This document shows positions 53,001 to 59,320 of a stretch of DNA of 64,000 nt, piece after piece; within the stretch, counting starts at the first letter, position 1, and each line of letters begins with the position of its first letter. A program made the translations under genes and the position numbers. The notes beneath the pieces are model-generated. The model did no database searches. It was not told where the DNA came from and worked only from the letters and a program-made list of their open reading frames with translations. This DNA is from Flavobacterium praedii (lineage in GTDB: Bacteria > Bacteroidota > Bacteroidia > Flavobacteriales > Flavobacteriaceae), in NCBI RefSeq assembly GCF_026810365.1, contig NZ_CP113948.1:1823001-1887000 (forward strand). The letters run 5' to 3'.

Positions 53001-53244
53001 CCCATGCGGCAGCTCCTGCCGTAGTGGTTGACAAAGCAGTAAATTTACCAACTGTTGCTGAAGTATTTATTCCAGAAACACTAGGATTGGCTACTTTTTC
53101 ATAGCCCTCTGGTCCAGTACCATTCCCAAAATTGGCAAAAGTCCAACCAGAGCCATATCCTCCAGATTCAAAGGTTATAGGCGCATTTTGCGAAAAACCC
53201 AATGCATAAAGCATTAAGAAAATCAACAAAGTAATTTTTTTCAT
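47032..53244 (-). CDS. giant modular secreted carbohydrate-binding-like protein with type IX sorting domain
   Basis: About 2070 residues from ATG 53244; a TTG at 53268 lies in the -7 box and is rejected. Signal peptide about 1-19. Modules by approximate residue: A1 20-195 (FESGGYGSGWTFANF), B1 200-310, C1 318-460, A2 466-635, B2 638-742, three tandem 160-residue D modules 754-1228 (each LPLDFE...KVWSPVAGKKLLLKFE), A3 1228-1398, C2 1418-1571, a D-like module 1581-1744, a putative Ig domain 1751-1841 (SPALPAGLSFD), a linker, and a type IX secretion tail (about 1998-2070, AYPNPTSGSFEI...GIYIVKVY). Modules A, C and D look like jelly-roll carbohydrate-binding domains (W-x-E-x-x-FD and YFDNI strands). 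No catalytic domain is visible. Likely exported by the T9SS to capture glucan at the surface or in the medium. Confidence 0.85.
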   Translation of the reverse strand: MKKITLLIFLMLYALGFSQNAPITFESGGYGSGWTFANFGNGTGPEGYEKVANPSVSGINTSATVGKFTALSTTTAGAAAWAGCESKHAADLGTFKLNYSNCTIKIMVYKSVISDVGIKFSVADGGSTGEIKVANTKINEWEELTFDFSGKIGQATSGAIDQIVFFMDFRDRTDQSISYFDNITFSKSLVAPPVVACDAILTDAQQGSFTVGYKTKFETVGTNVNISFELLDQKDGLVVGLWRETPFEDIPMTNNPVGSKIYTKTITGQTPGDVISYACKFAYAGGQSVTKYIKYEVGSYCDGIKPTSPTAAAATPTAATANVISLFSGGAYTDLAGTNWNPGWGQSTVYEEVLVSGNATKKYSNFNYQGVVLQSPIDVSKMTKLHLDVWSPDCNALKVFLVPTTGAEQSVTVNPSLTGWNSIDIILSDYTSVDKISIKELKFESVTAGTTVYLDNIYFVKEVDASMAMNAPVTFETGEHGASWTFANFENGTGPEGYEKVTNPNASGINTSATVGKYTATVAGAPWAGCKTNDIGKFTLDTKNSLVKIMVYKTVISDVALKFAVADGGSLGEIKVKNTKINEWEELSFEFYNQIGKIQSTDIVTMMISLDYQARSTENVSYFDNITFSKTSVPSPVLVCDAVLTEASQGSFTTGYKANFETVGTDVNIAFELLDAKDGLVVGLWKESPFEETAMVNDPAGSKIFKAKLTGQKAGSLISYACKFAYAGGQSVTKYIKYEVGTACSGTPPIVTGPKLPLDFETGTFAFVDFDGGAAITVANPNKTGINTTTTVAKMVKGAGQPWAGSKLKMASPVDFSTKKIIKVKVWSPVAGKKLLLKFEGAGAAFEKEAATTAANTWEELTFDYTGVAGVNNLNDNMVFIFDLGTVGDGSVNSTYYFDEITQPVTTPPVVTGPTLPLDFETGTFAFVGFDGGATTTIANPNKTGINTTATVAKMIKGAGQPWGGSKLTLATPVDFSTKKIFKVKVWSPVAGKKLLLKFESPNGNFEKESAGVTAANTWEELTFDFSNVSTTNTASDMVFIFDLGTAGDGSANSTYLFDEITQSAGSVAVSGATLPLDFEAATYAFVDFDGGVTTKVTNPQSNGINTSANVAKMVKGAGAMWAGSKIKMATPVDFSTNKIFKVKVWSPVAGKKLLLKFEGTAGNFEQESTGVTTANTWEELTFDFTKVGTNNVADFMVFIFDFGTIGDGSANSTYYFDDVKQASIPVAPSTNYLVSFETGSVVGTWDSFENPGQTGFEFASNPSKTGINTSDKVGKFTAVPTGQRWAGCETTGGSIGTWELDATSTTVTMMVYKSVISPVGIKMATSYNGTTFEIKKNNTKINEWELMTFDISPFIKSGDATQINKFVVFPDFRSDTDPVRNADVVLYFDDIKFSAKKLFDPNYVAPPVDNPTVAAPIPPVRNAAEVKSIFSDSYAVYKEGNWCQCWGQSTVVSDVVIVAGDKVRKLENFTYQGITLPDGEVFNVLDMNKVHIDLWFNDAKSISLALVQQTPGGSVEAALKFTPTKTGWNSFDVDLNSTTMPGVDLSKVFQMKLTSEKQGSNVFLDNFYFWKDAATVLAQMDLPVTFDNATVDYSLLGFGGAEGSTVVIDPTLATNKVAKVVKPAVSETWAGTTISAAAGLGFKNKIPFSISVTKMSVRIWSPDAGTIVRLKVEDHADKNHTIETESTVTNAKGWETIVFDFAKPVSGTAAMNLAYNYDKATIFFGFGSNGTEKIYYFDDVKMVEIAKEPVLSYGVTAQIYPLGKPIYPLSINNSGGLVPVNGYSISPALPAGLSFDTTTAAISGTPSTLTLSTLYTVTGTNSLGSGSTTISLNVVRDFKSNNFTIETTGETCLGEKNGEINIKAVESHTYIAIINDKSYEFTTNSLRVFNLAPGIYTISISVKGESSVQSFTAVVPQGSTITGKTSKSSYNKLKVVMTEGTAPYKVYLDGEEQFETPFSTFTLDVNKESLLEVKTAKVCEGTYAKNIEGILYSSSAYPNPTSGSFEIAIPTIRKEVVIDLYTLNSVFISSKSYPLENGVVRLSLEGQTAGIYIVKVYLDTPSYLKIIKK
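49560..50983 (-). repeat. three tandem 480-bp repeats in the giant gene
   Basis: The LPLDFE codons recur at about 50961, 50481 and 50004, a period of 480 and about 477 bp. Long stretches are identical between units, for example TTTTACCAGCAACTGGTGAC at about 50265 and 50745, showing recent duplication or gene conversion. Confidence 0.85.
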
Positions 53245-53265
53245 ATGGTTTAGTTTTAAGTTTCT

Positions 53266-53273
53266 CAAATTTA
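53266..53273 (-). promoter_or_regulatory. candidate -7 box (TAAATTTG) of the giant-protein operon
   Basis: It matches TANNTTTG on the minus strand, 22 bp before the ATG at 53244; a possible TTTG -33 element lies 23 bp further up (53297-53300). Confidence 0.5.
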
Positions 53274-53443
53274 GTTCAGAAACAAAAAAACCTTTACAAA
53301 AACTAGTATGTAAAAACTATACCAAAAAAATAATATAAGTAAATAACCAATATTCTCTTGTATTCACAAGTCTAAATCTGTTTTTAAAATGATTCTTTGT
53401 AACAGCTTCATAATAGGTTATTTTGTAAAAAATGATAAATGAT

Positions 53444-53463
53444 GTAGTAATGTATAGGTATTT
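53444..53463 (-). promoter_or_regulatory. candidate operator upstream of the giant-protein operon
   Basis: GTAGTAATGTATAGGTATTT matches the element at 43083 at 18 of 20 bases and is 171 bp from the -7 box, against 170 bp there. A related AATAGGTTATTTTG occurs about 40 bp nearer the gene (53413-53426) as a possible second half-site. Confidence 0.55.
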
Positions 53464-53678
53464 ACGAAAACGTTGTATTAAATATTATTTAAAATTATAA
53501 CACTATAAAAATCATATTTATAAATAAATGGCCTTAATTTGAAATTATCTTAATTATTTATAACATATTATACCCAACTTTTAATGCGATTTTGTAGTTT
53601 AAAAGAACTATAAAATCAAATATCATAATAGCTAAATAAAAAATCAAGATGTAAAACACTAAACAAAAGCTATTATTA

Positions 53679-53870
53679 ACCCGTTGCGTGAAATCATTTT
53701 TTACCACATAGAATTTATAGTTTTTAAAAGAAAAAAATAGACGTTTTACTATTCACATAGCTATACTATTTGTGAAATAGTACTATTTCAATATATTCTT
53801 TACCTATTTAGCATTAACCTATGATTCTATGTATTTAAATTTTTATTTTATTAGAATTTCACCCAACGAG
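53679..53870. mobile_element. MITE-like element, copy C, with 9-bp target duplication
   Basis: A 192-bp element from ACCCGTTGCGTG to CACCCAACGAG. It is flanked by perfect 9-bp direct repeats CTATTATTA at 53670-53678 and 53871-53879. The body shares layout and short blocks (ACATAGA, GTTT..CT, ATTCTTT) with copies A and B but has diverged. It lies in the 792-bp gap between the giant gene and uvrA; the rest of that gap holds the operator described and AT-rich DNA. Confidence 0.8.
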
Positions 53871-54011
53871 CTATTATTAGTATTTAATTCGCAAAAACAT
53901 GTTTTTGAATGCTATAAATAAAAAATAGTAGTGAAATTTTATGTTATAAAACAAAACTAAAAACAACTCATTGCATTTACTTCAAAACCCCATTCTCATC
54001 TATAAATTAAG

Positions 54012-54019
54012 TACTTTTG
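54012..54019 (+). promoter_or_regulatory. candidate -7 box (TACTTTTG) of uvrA
   Basis: It matches TANNTTTG and lies 17 bp before the ATG at 54037. No -33 TTG is visible at the usual distance. Confidence 0.4.
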
Positions 54020-54036
54020 TGTAAAATTTACTTTTT

Positions 54037-56832
54037 ATGCCAATTGATATTTCCAAACTCGATCCAAAGAAAAACATCATAATAAAAGGAGCGCAAGTAC
54101 ATAATTTAAAAAATGTTGATGTCGCTATTCCTAGAAACAAACTTGTAGTCATAACAGGGTTATCTGGTTCCGGAAAATCAAGTTTAGCATTTGACACCTT
54201 ATATGCAGAAGGACAACGTCGTTATGTAGAAAGCTTATCTTCTTATGCGAGGCAATTCCTAGGTCGTTTAGACAAACCAAAAGTAGAATACATAAAAGGA
54301 ATTGCACCCGCGATTGCCATCGAGCAAAAGGTCAATACCACAAATGCTCGTTCAACAGTTGGAACTTCTACCGAAATATACGATTACATTAAACTACTAT
54401 ATGCTAGAATTGGCAGGACATACTCGCCTATTTCGGGATTGGAAGTCAAAAAAAATACGGTAACTGATGTTGTCACAACTGTAAAAGATTTTGAATTGGA
54501 AAGCAAATGGTTACTCCTTGCTCCTATTCATCTTGAAGAAGGTCGCCAGCTCGAAGACAAACTAAAAGTATTATTACAACAAGGATTTGCAAGGATTTTA
54601 GTCAATAATGTAATGGTACGTTTGGATGATTTTGATATTTCTGAACAACATACTTTAGATCACAAAGACATTTTACTTATTATTGACAGAATAGTAGTCA
54701 AAGAAGAAGAAGAGTTTTACAATCGATTATCAGATGCGGTACAAACTGCCTTTTTTGAAGGGAAAGGTATTTGCTTTTTACACGAATTAAATTCAGACAA
54801 AAAGTTTTCTTTTTCTAATAATTTTGAATTGGACGGAATTACTTTTCTAGAACCCAACGTTCATTTATTTAGCTTCAACAATCCATATGGAGCTTGCCCT
54901 GTTTGCGAAGGTTACGGAAATATTATAGGAATCGATGCCGAATTGGTCGTTCCCAATACTTCACTTTCTGTTTTTGAAAATGCCATTTTCCCTTGGCGTG
55001 GCGAAAGTATGGGTTGGTTTCGTGATGAATTGGTCAACAACGCCTACAAATTTGATTTTCCAATTCACAAGCCTTTTTTTCAACTTACTGAAGATCAAAA
55101 AGACTTGATCTGGACCGGAAACAAATATTTTCAAGGTCTAAATAGCTTTTTTAAAGAACTTGAAGAAAAAAATTATAAAATTCAAAATAGAGTGATGCTT
55201 TCGCGTTACAGAGGCAAAACCAAATGCCATGTTTGCAAAGGTAAACGCTTGAGAATTGAAGCTTCGTATGTGAAAATCAATGGTAAAACCGTATCCGATT
55301 TGGTAGATTTACCAATACAACATTTGGTTACTTTTTTCAAAAATATTGATTTGGATGTGTATGAAAAACAAATAGCCAAGAGATTATTAATCGAAATCAA
55401 CAATCGATTGTCTTTTTTAACCGAAGTAGGTTTGAATTATTTGACTTTAAACAGAAATTCTTCAACACTTTCTGGAGGAGAATCCCAACGAATTAATTTA
55501 GCGACTTCACTGGGGAGCAGTTTGGTGGGATCGATGTACATTCTAGATGAACCAAGTATCGGTTTACATCCAAAAGACACCGAACGATTAATTAAAGTTT
55601 TACTCTCTCTACGAGATTTAGGCAATACTGTAATAGTAGTTGAACATGATGAAGATATAATGAAAGCGGCCGATATGATCATTGATATCGGACCCGAAGC
55701 AGGTACTTTGGGAGGTAATCTAGTCGCTCAAGGAACTTATGATGAAATACTCAAATCAAGCTCGCTAACCGCAAAATATTTGAATGGTGAACTTGAAATT
55801 GCTGTACCTAAAAAACGCAGAGCATTCAAGAATTTTATTGAAATAAAAGGGGCTAGGGAAAATAATCTACAAAATATAGATGTTACTTTTCCGCTCGATG
55901 TTTTAACGGTAATTACAGGAGTTTCTGGAAGTGGAAAAAGTACTTTGGTCAAGAAAATACTTTTCCCTGCTATGCAAAAAAAACTGGACAATGCAGGAGA
56001 AAAAGCGGGACAATTCAGCGAAATTTCAGGCTCATTTTCACAAATTAAACATATTGAATACGTAGATCAAAATCCAATTGGAAGAAGTTCACGCTCTAAC
56101 CCTGTTACGTATATAAAAGCCTATGACGATATAAGAGAATTGTATGCAAAGGAAAAACTTTCGAAAGTAAGAGGGTATCAAGCCAAACATTTCTCTTTTA
56201 ATGTAGATGGAGGTCGTTGCGAAACCTGCAAAGGAGAAGGATCAATAAATGTAGAAATGGTATTTATGGCAGATGTGCAATTGCCTTGCGAAACCTGTAA
56301 CGGAAAACGTTTCAAAAAAGAAGTTCTCGAAGTCGCTTTTGATGGCAAAAACATTCACGACATTCTAACAATGACCATTGATGATGCTATTGCTTTTTTT
56401 GAAAAAAATAAGCAAACAAAAATCACTCAAAAGCTACAACCGTTGCAAGATGTTGGTTTGGGTTATGTACAATTAGGACAATCCTCATCTACACTTTCGG
56501 GAGGAGAAGCACAACGTATCAAACTTGCCTCTTTTTTAGTTAAAGGAGCGACCAAAGAAAAAGCCCTTTTTGTATTTGATGAACCTACAACTGGATTACA
56601 CTTTCATGATATCAAGAAATTATTGAAGTCTTTTGACGCTTTGATAGAAAAAGGACATTCTATCCTTGTGATCGAACACAATCTTGACCTTATAAAATGT
56701 GCCGATTGGGTTATTGACCTTGGTCCAGAAGGAGGCGAAAACGGAGGTTTATTACTCGCAGTGGGAACTCCAGAGGAGATTGTGAAAAACAAAAAATCGA
56801 TTACAGCCAAATATTTAAAAGAAAAACTATAA
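54037..56832 (+). CDS. uvrA: excinuclease ABC subunit A
   Basis: A 931-residue damage-recognition ATPase of nucleotide excision repair. Two ABC modules: Walker A GLSGSGKSS near residue 44 and GVSGSGKST near 629; signatures LSGGESQRINLA and LSGGEAQRIKLA; Walker B YILDEPS and FVFDEPT. Three zinc-type Cys clusters are seen (CPVCEGYG, CHVCKGKR, and CETCKGEG with CETCNGKR). ADTLYAEGQRRYVESLSSYARQFL-type blocks confirm orthology. Family-typical length. Many Bacteroidota carry two uvrA genes, so this may not be the only copy. Ended by a hairpin terminator. Confidence 0.97.
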   Translation: MPIDISKLDPKKNIIIKGAQVHNLKNVDVAIPRNKLVVITGLSGSGKSSLAFDTLYAEGQRRYVESLSSYARQFLGRLDKPKVEYIKGIAPAIAIEQKVNTTNARSTVGTSTEIYDYIKLLYARIGRTYSPISGLEVKKNTVTDVVTTVKDFELESKWLLLAPIHLEEGRQLEDKLKVLLQQGFARILVNNVMVRLDDFDISEQHTLDHKDILLIIDRIVVKEEEEFYNRLSDAVQTAFFEGKGICFLHELNSDKKFSFSNNFELDGITFLEPNVHLFSFNNPYGACPVCEGYGNIIGIDAELVVPNTSLSVFENAIFPWRGESMGWFRDELVNNAYKFDFPIHKPFFQLTEDQKDLIWTGNKYFQGLNSFFKELEEKNYKIQNRVMLSRYRGKTKCHVCKGKRLRIEASYVKINGKTVSDLVDLPIQHLVTFFKNIDLDVYEKQIAKRLLIEINNRLSFLTEVGLNYLTLNRNSSTLSGGESQRINLATSLGSSLVGSMYILDEPSIGLHPKDTERLIKVLLSLRDLGNTVIVVEHDEDIMKAADMIIDIGPEAGTLGGNLVAQGTYDEILKSSSLTAKYLNGELEIAVPKKRRAFKNFIEIKGARENNLQNIDVTFPLDVLTVITGVSGSGKSTLVKKILFPAMQKKLDNAGEKAGQFSEISGSFSQIKHIEYVDQNPIGRSSRSNPVTYIKAYDDIRELYAKEKLSKVRGYQAKHFSFNVDGGRCETCKGEGSINVEMVFMADVQLPCETCNGKRFKKEVLEVAFDGKNIHDILTMTIDDAIAFFEKNKQTKITQKLQPLQDVGLGYVQLGQSSSTLSGGEAQRIKLASFLVKGATKEKALFVFDEPTTGLHFHDIKKLLKSFDALIEKGHSILVIEHNLDLIKCADWVIDLGPEGGENGGLLLAVGTPEEIVKNKKSITAKYLKEKL

Positions 56833-56857
56833 AATTAAAATCTAATTTATTTCAAAC

Positions 56858-56899
56858 TAAAAAGCCACTGAACAATTAATAAATTATCGTGGCTTTTTA
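56858..56899 (+). terminator. rho-independent terminator after uvrA
   Basis: AAAAAGCCAC and GTGGCTTTTT form the stem around an AT-rich loop of about 20 nt, 26 bp after the stop. The A-rich left side may also end the converging small gene. Confidence 0.8.
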
Positions 56900-56942
56900 T
56901 GTATTATACCTTTATATAATATTCCTTTAAAATTTATGATTC

Positions 56943-57239
56943 TTATCCCAAATAACAATTTTCTTCAAATACTTTACCATCCTCATCTATAGCTATCAAA
57001 ATTTTTTTATCCTTTGCTGCCACTTGAGATAAATATAGCCATGGCAAAGACCACATTCCTAATGTTGCGCAACAAACTAAAAAATTCAACTTATGATTTA
57101 CTTTCATACCTTGTTTATACAAAATGGTAAAAGGCATTTTATCATTTCGTTCTACAACCACAAAACCATCTTTAATTTTGTTTGAAATCACTTTAGTAAA
57201 GAGATTCAACCTTTTTTGATTAAGTAATTTACTTTTCAT
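56943..57239 (-). CDS. small protein of unknown function with one hydrophobic segment (98 aa)
   Basis: I do not recognise it. A basic N-terminal part (MKSKLLNQKRLNLFTKVISNKI) leads to VVVERNDKMPFTILYKQG, then a single hydrophobic stretch at about 52-72 (LNFLVCCATLGMWSLPWLYL) and a charged C-terminus (KKILIAIDEDGKVFEENCYLG). It may be membrane-associated. Monocistronic, with a TAAATTTG box at 57291-57298 upstream. Confidence 0.6.
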   Translation of the reverse strand: MKSKLLNQKRLNLFTKVISNKIKDGFVVVERNDKMPFTILYKQGMKVNHKLNFLVCCATLGMWSLPWLYLSQVAAKDKKILIAIDEDGKVFEENCYLG

Positions 57240-57290
57240 ATTTAGTATATCAATTTTTATTATGCATTAAACAAATACTTGAAAACATTG

Positions 57291-57298
57291 CAAATTTA
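57291..57298 (-). promoter_or_regulatory. candidate -7 box (TAAATTTG)
   Basis: It matches TANNTTTG on the minus strand, 51 bp upstream of the ATG at 57239. Confidence 0.35.
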
Positions 57299-57510
57299 AA
57301 GCCAACATAAAAACTACACAATACCCACTTTTGGTGATATTAAAATAATAAAATACTAAATTACTCAAAAACAATAGGTTACAATCAACAAAAACAACAA
57401 CAGGTCAATATACTCGTTGGAATGTCTATAAAATGAAAATAAGGAATAAATTACTTGCAAAAAAAAAGAGTACAAATTAAATATTAACACGTATATATGT
57501 GTGAAAAAAA

Positions 57511-59181
57511 TTATTTTTCAGATTTAAAATTAAATGAAGGAGATTCATAGTCTTTATTCAAATAGTTGCCAGGTATAGTAGTTTTATTCCCATCTCGTAG
57601 AGAATTATAATGTGGTGACATAATTTCAATCCCAGCTTCATTAAAACAATCTTGAATATTTTGGTGCAAATTGGAATAAATTAATGGTTGTTGGTTGGGA
57701 TGTTTAGTATACACATTAATTTCATAAGAAACATAAAAATCATCTAGACTGTTTTGCAAAACAAAGGGGACTGGAGTTTTCTCTACTAAATCTGTTCTCA
57801 AAGCTGCATCAATTAGCGCTTTATGAATTTCCTTCCAAGGACAATCATAACCAATTGTTACATTGGTATGAATCAGTAATCCATTACCATTTTCATAGGT
57901 ATTTGCAGAATAGTTAACACTGGAGCTTGACAAAACTGTTGCATTTGGTATTGTAATATCTTCCTGTTTTGCAGTTCGAATCCTTGTTACCAAAGTAGTT
58001 TTTTCAATTACAGTTCCTTTAACATCCCCAATTTTTATAAAATCTCCAATTTTAAAAGGACGCATATAGGTAATAACCAATCCAGCTATCATATTGGCAA
58101 TTGCATTTGAAGAACCTAAAGAAAATAAAACTCCAACAAAAACTGATACCCCTTGAAATACAGGAGAATTAGAACCTGGTAAATAAGGAAAAATAACAAC
58201 AACCATAAAAGCATAAATCAATACTCTTATAATATTAAAAGTTGGTTTAGCCCAATCACTATAAAAACCTTCAATTTTTATCTGACCCTTCTGTATCTCA
58301 TCTACAAAAAATTTAATAGCTTTTAACAAATAATGGAATAACCCTACAATAACCAAAATCGAAAATAAATTGGGCAGAAAATCAACAAATCCTATTAAAG
58401 CAGCCCTGGCAGGAGAAAAAATCCACTTTAAAAGAGTAGATGCATACGCTTTTGTCTCAGGAAAAACACTAAATATAGCAGGCAAAGAAATATAAAAAAC
58501 AAAAAGTAAAACCAGCAAACGAATCAACAAAATGAATTTTATAACAAAATCTAATTCTTTTTCTGGTGTAAAAATATAAGATTCCTTAATTTTAATTCCC
58601 GCAAAATAACGCTCTTTTCTCTTTCTAAGAAAAAATTGAATCCATCTAAATAATTTATTGATTGCAAATACGATTATTCCAACAAACACAACTAATAACA
58701 AAACAAGTCCAATTCGTTTTAACCAATTTTCAGCAGAATTGTTTTCTTTTTGAAAAAGAATCGATTTCAGGATAATCGAAAGATTTTTATGTGCAAGTTG
58801 AAATTTTTCACTCCCAACAGATTTAGCATCTAAATCAGTTACCGACATCACTACAAAATCATCATTATAAACAATATCAACGCTGATATCAGATTTTATC
58901 AATACTATAGAATCGGGATAAAAATAGGGTTCCTCATATAAGGATTTTATTCTATCGCTAATTGCTTTTGCGCGTTCCTTAGCAGTAAATGAACCAATTT
59001 TATTATATATTAAAAACAGAGTGTCTTTAAATGGTACAACTGGATAACCACTTAATTCAGGATTTATTTTTTCTTTTTCTATGCTATCTGTAACAGTTCC
59101 TTTTCTGATCTGATTTTGAGAAAAAAGAACTGTCGAACTAATAAGTAACAAACAAATTAATTTTATTATAAATTTAATCAT
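57511..59181 (-). CDS. mechanosensitive ion channel, MscS family
   Basis: A 556-residue protein: signal peptide (about 1-21), a periplasmic N-terminal domain (about 22-155), a helix at about 165-186, further helices at about 215-245, 270-300 and 320-345, then the MscS pore helix and beta domain (about 345-430) with GVLFSLGSSNAIANMIAGLVITYMRPFKIGDFIKIGDVKGTV and IPNATVLSSSSVNYS. The C-terminal alpha/beta domain follows. It opens under membrane tension to protect against hypo-osmotic shock. Larger than E. coli MscS because of the periplasmic domain. Monocistronic by spacing. Confidence 0.92.
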   Translation of the reverse strand: MIKFIIKLICLLLISSTVLFSQNQIRKGTVTDSIEKEKINPELSGYPVVPFKDTLFLIYNKIGSFTAKERAKAISDRIKSLYEEPYFYPDSIVLIKSDISVDIVYNDDFVVMSVTDLDAKSVGSEKFQLAHKNLSIILKSILFQKENNSAENWLKRIGLVLLLVVFVGIIVFAINKLFRWIQFFLRKRKERYFAGIKIKESYIFTPEKELDFVIKFILLIRLLVLLFVFYISLPAIFSVFPETKAYASTLLKWIFSPARAALIGFVDFLPNLFSILVIVGLFHYLLKAIKFFVDEIQKGQIKIEGFYSDWAKPTFNIIRVLIYAFMVVVIFPYLPGSNSPVFQGVSVFVGVLFSLGSSNAIANMIAGLVITYMRPFKIGDFIKIGDVKGTVIEKTTLVTRIRTAKQEDITIPNATVLSSSSVNYSANTYENGNGLLIHTNVTIGYDCPWKEIHKALIDAALRTDLVEKTPVPFVLQNSLDDFYVSYEINVYTKHPNQQPLIYSNLHQNIQDCFNEAGIEIMSPHYNSLRDGNKTTIPGNYLNKDYESPSFNFKSEK

Positions 59182-59320
59182 CGCTATAATATATTAGTAT
59201 TAAATCCTAAATAAGAGCCCATCACTATAGACACATATAAGAAACATCCTTACAAATATAAAAAAACTAAGCAACTAAATTTAAAAAAACAACTAGAAGA
59301 TATAATAATCAATTAGTTAG

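Noticed and set aside
53245..53268. TTG-started N-terminal extension of the giant protein
   Set aside because: The TTG is within the TAAATTTG box, and the signal peptide starts properly at ATG 53244.
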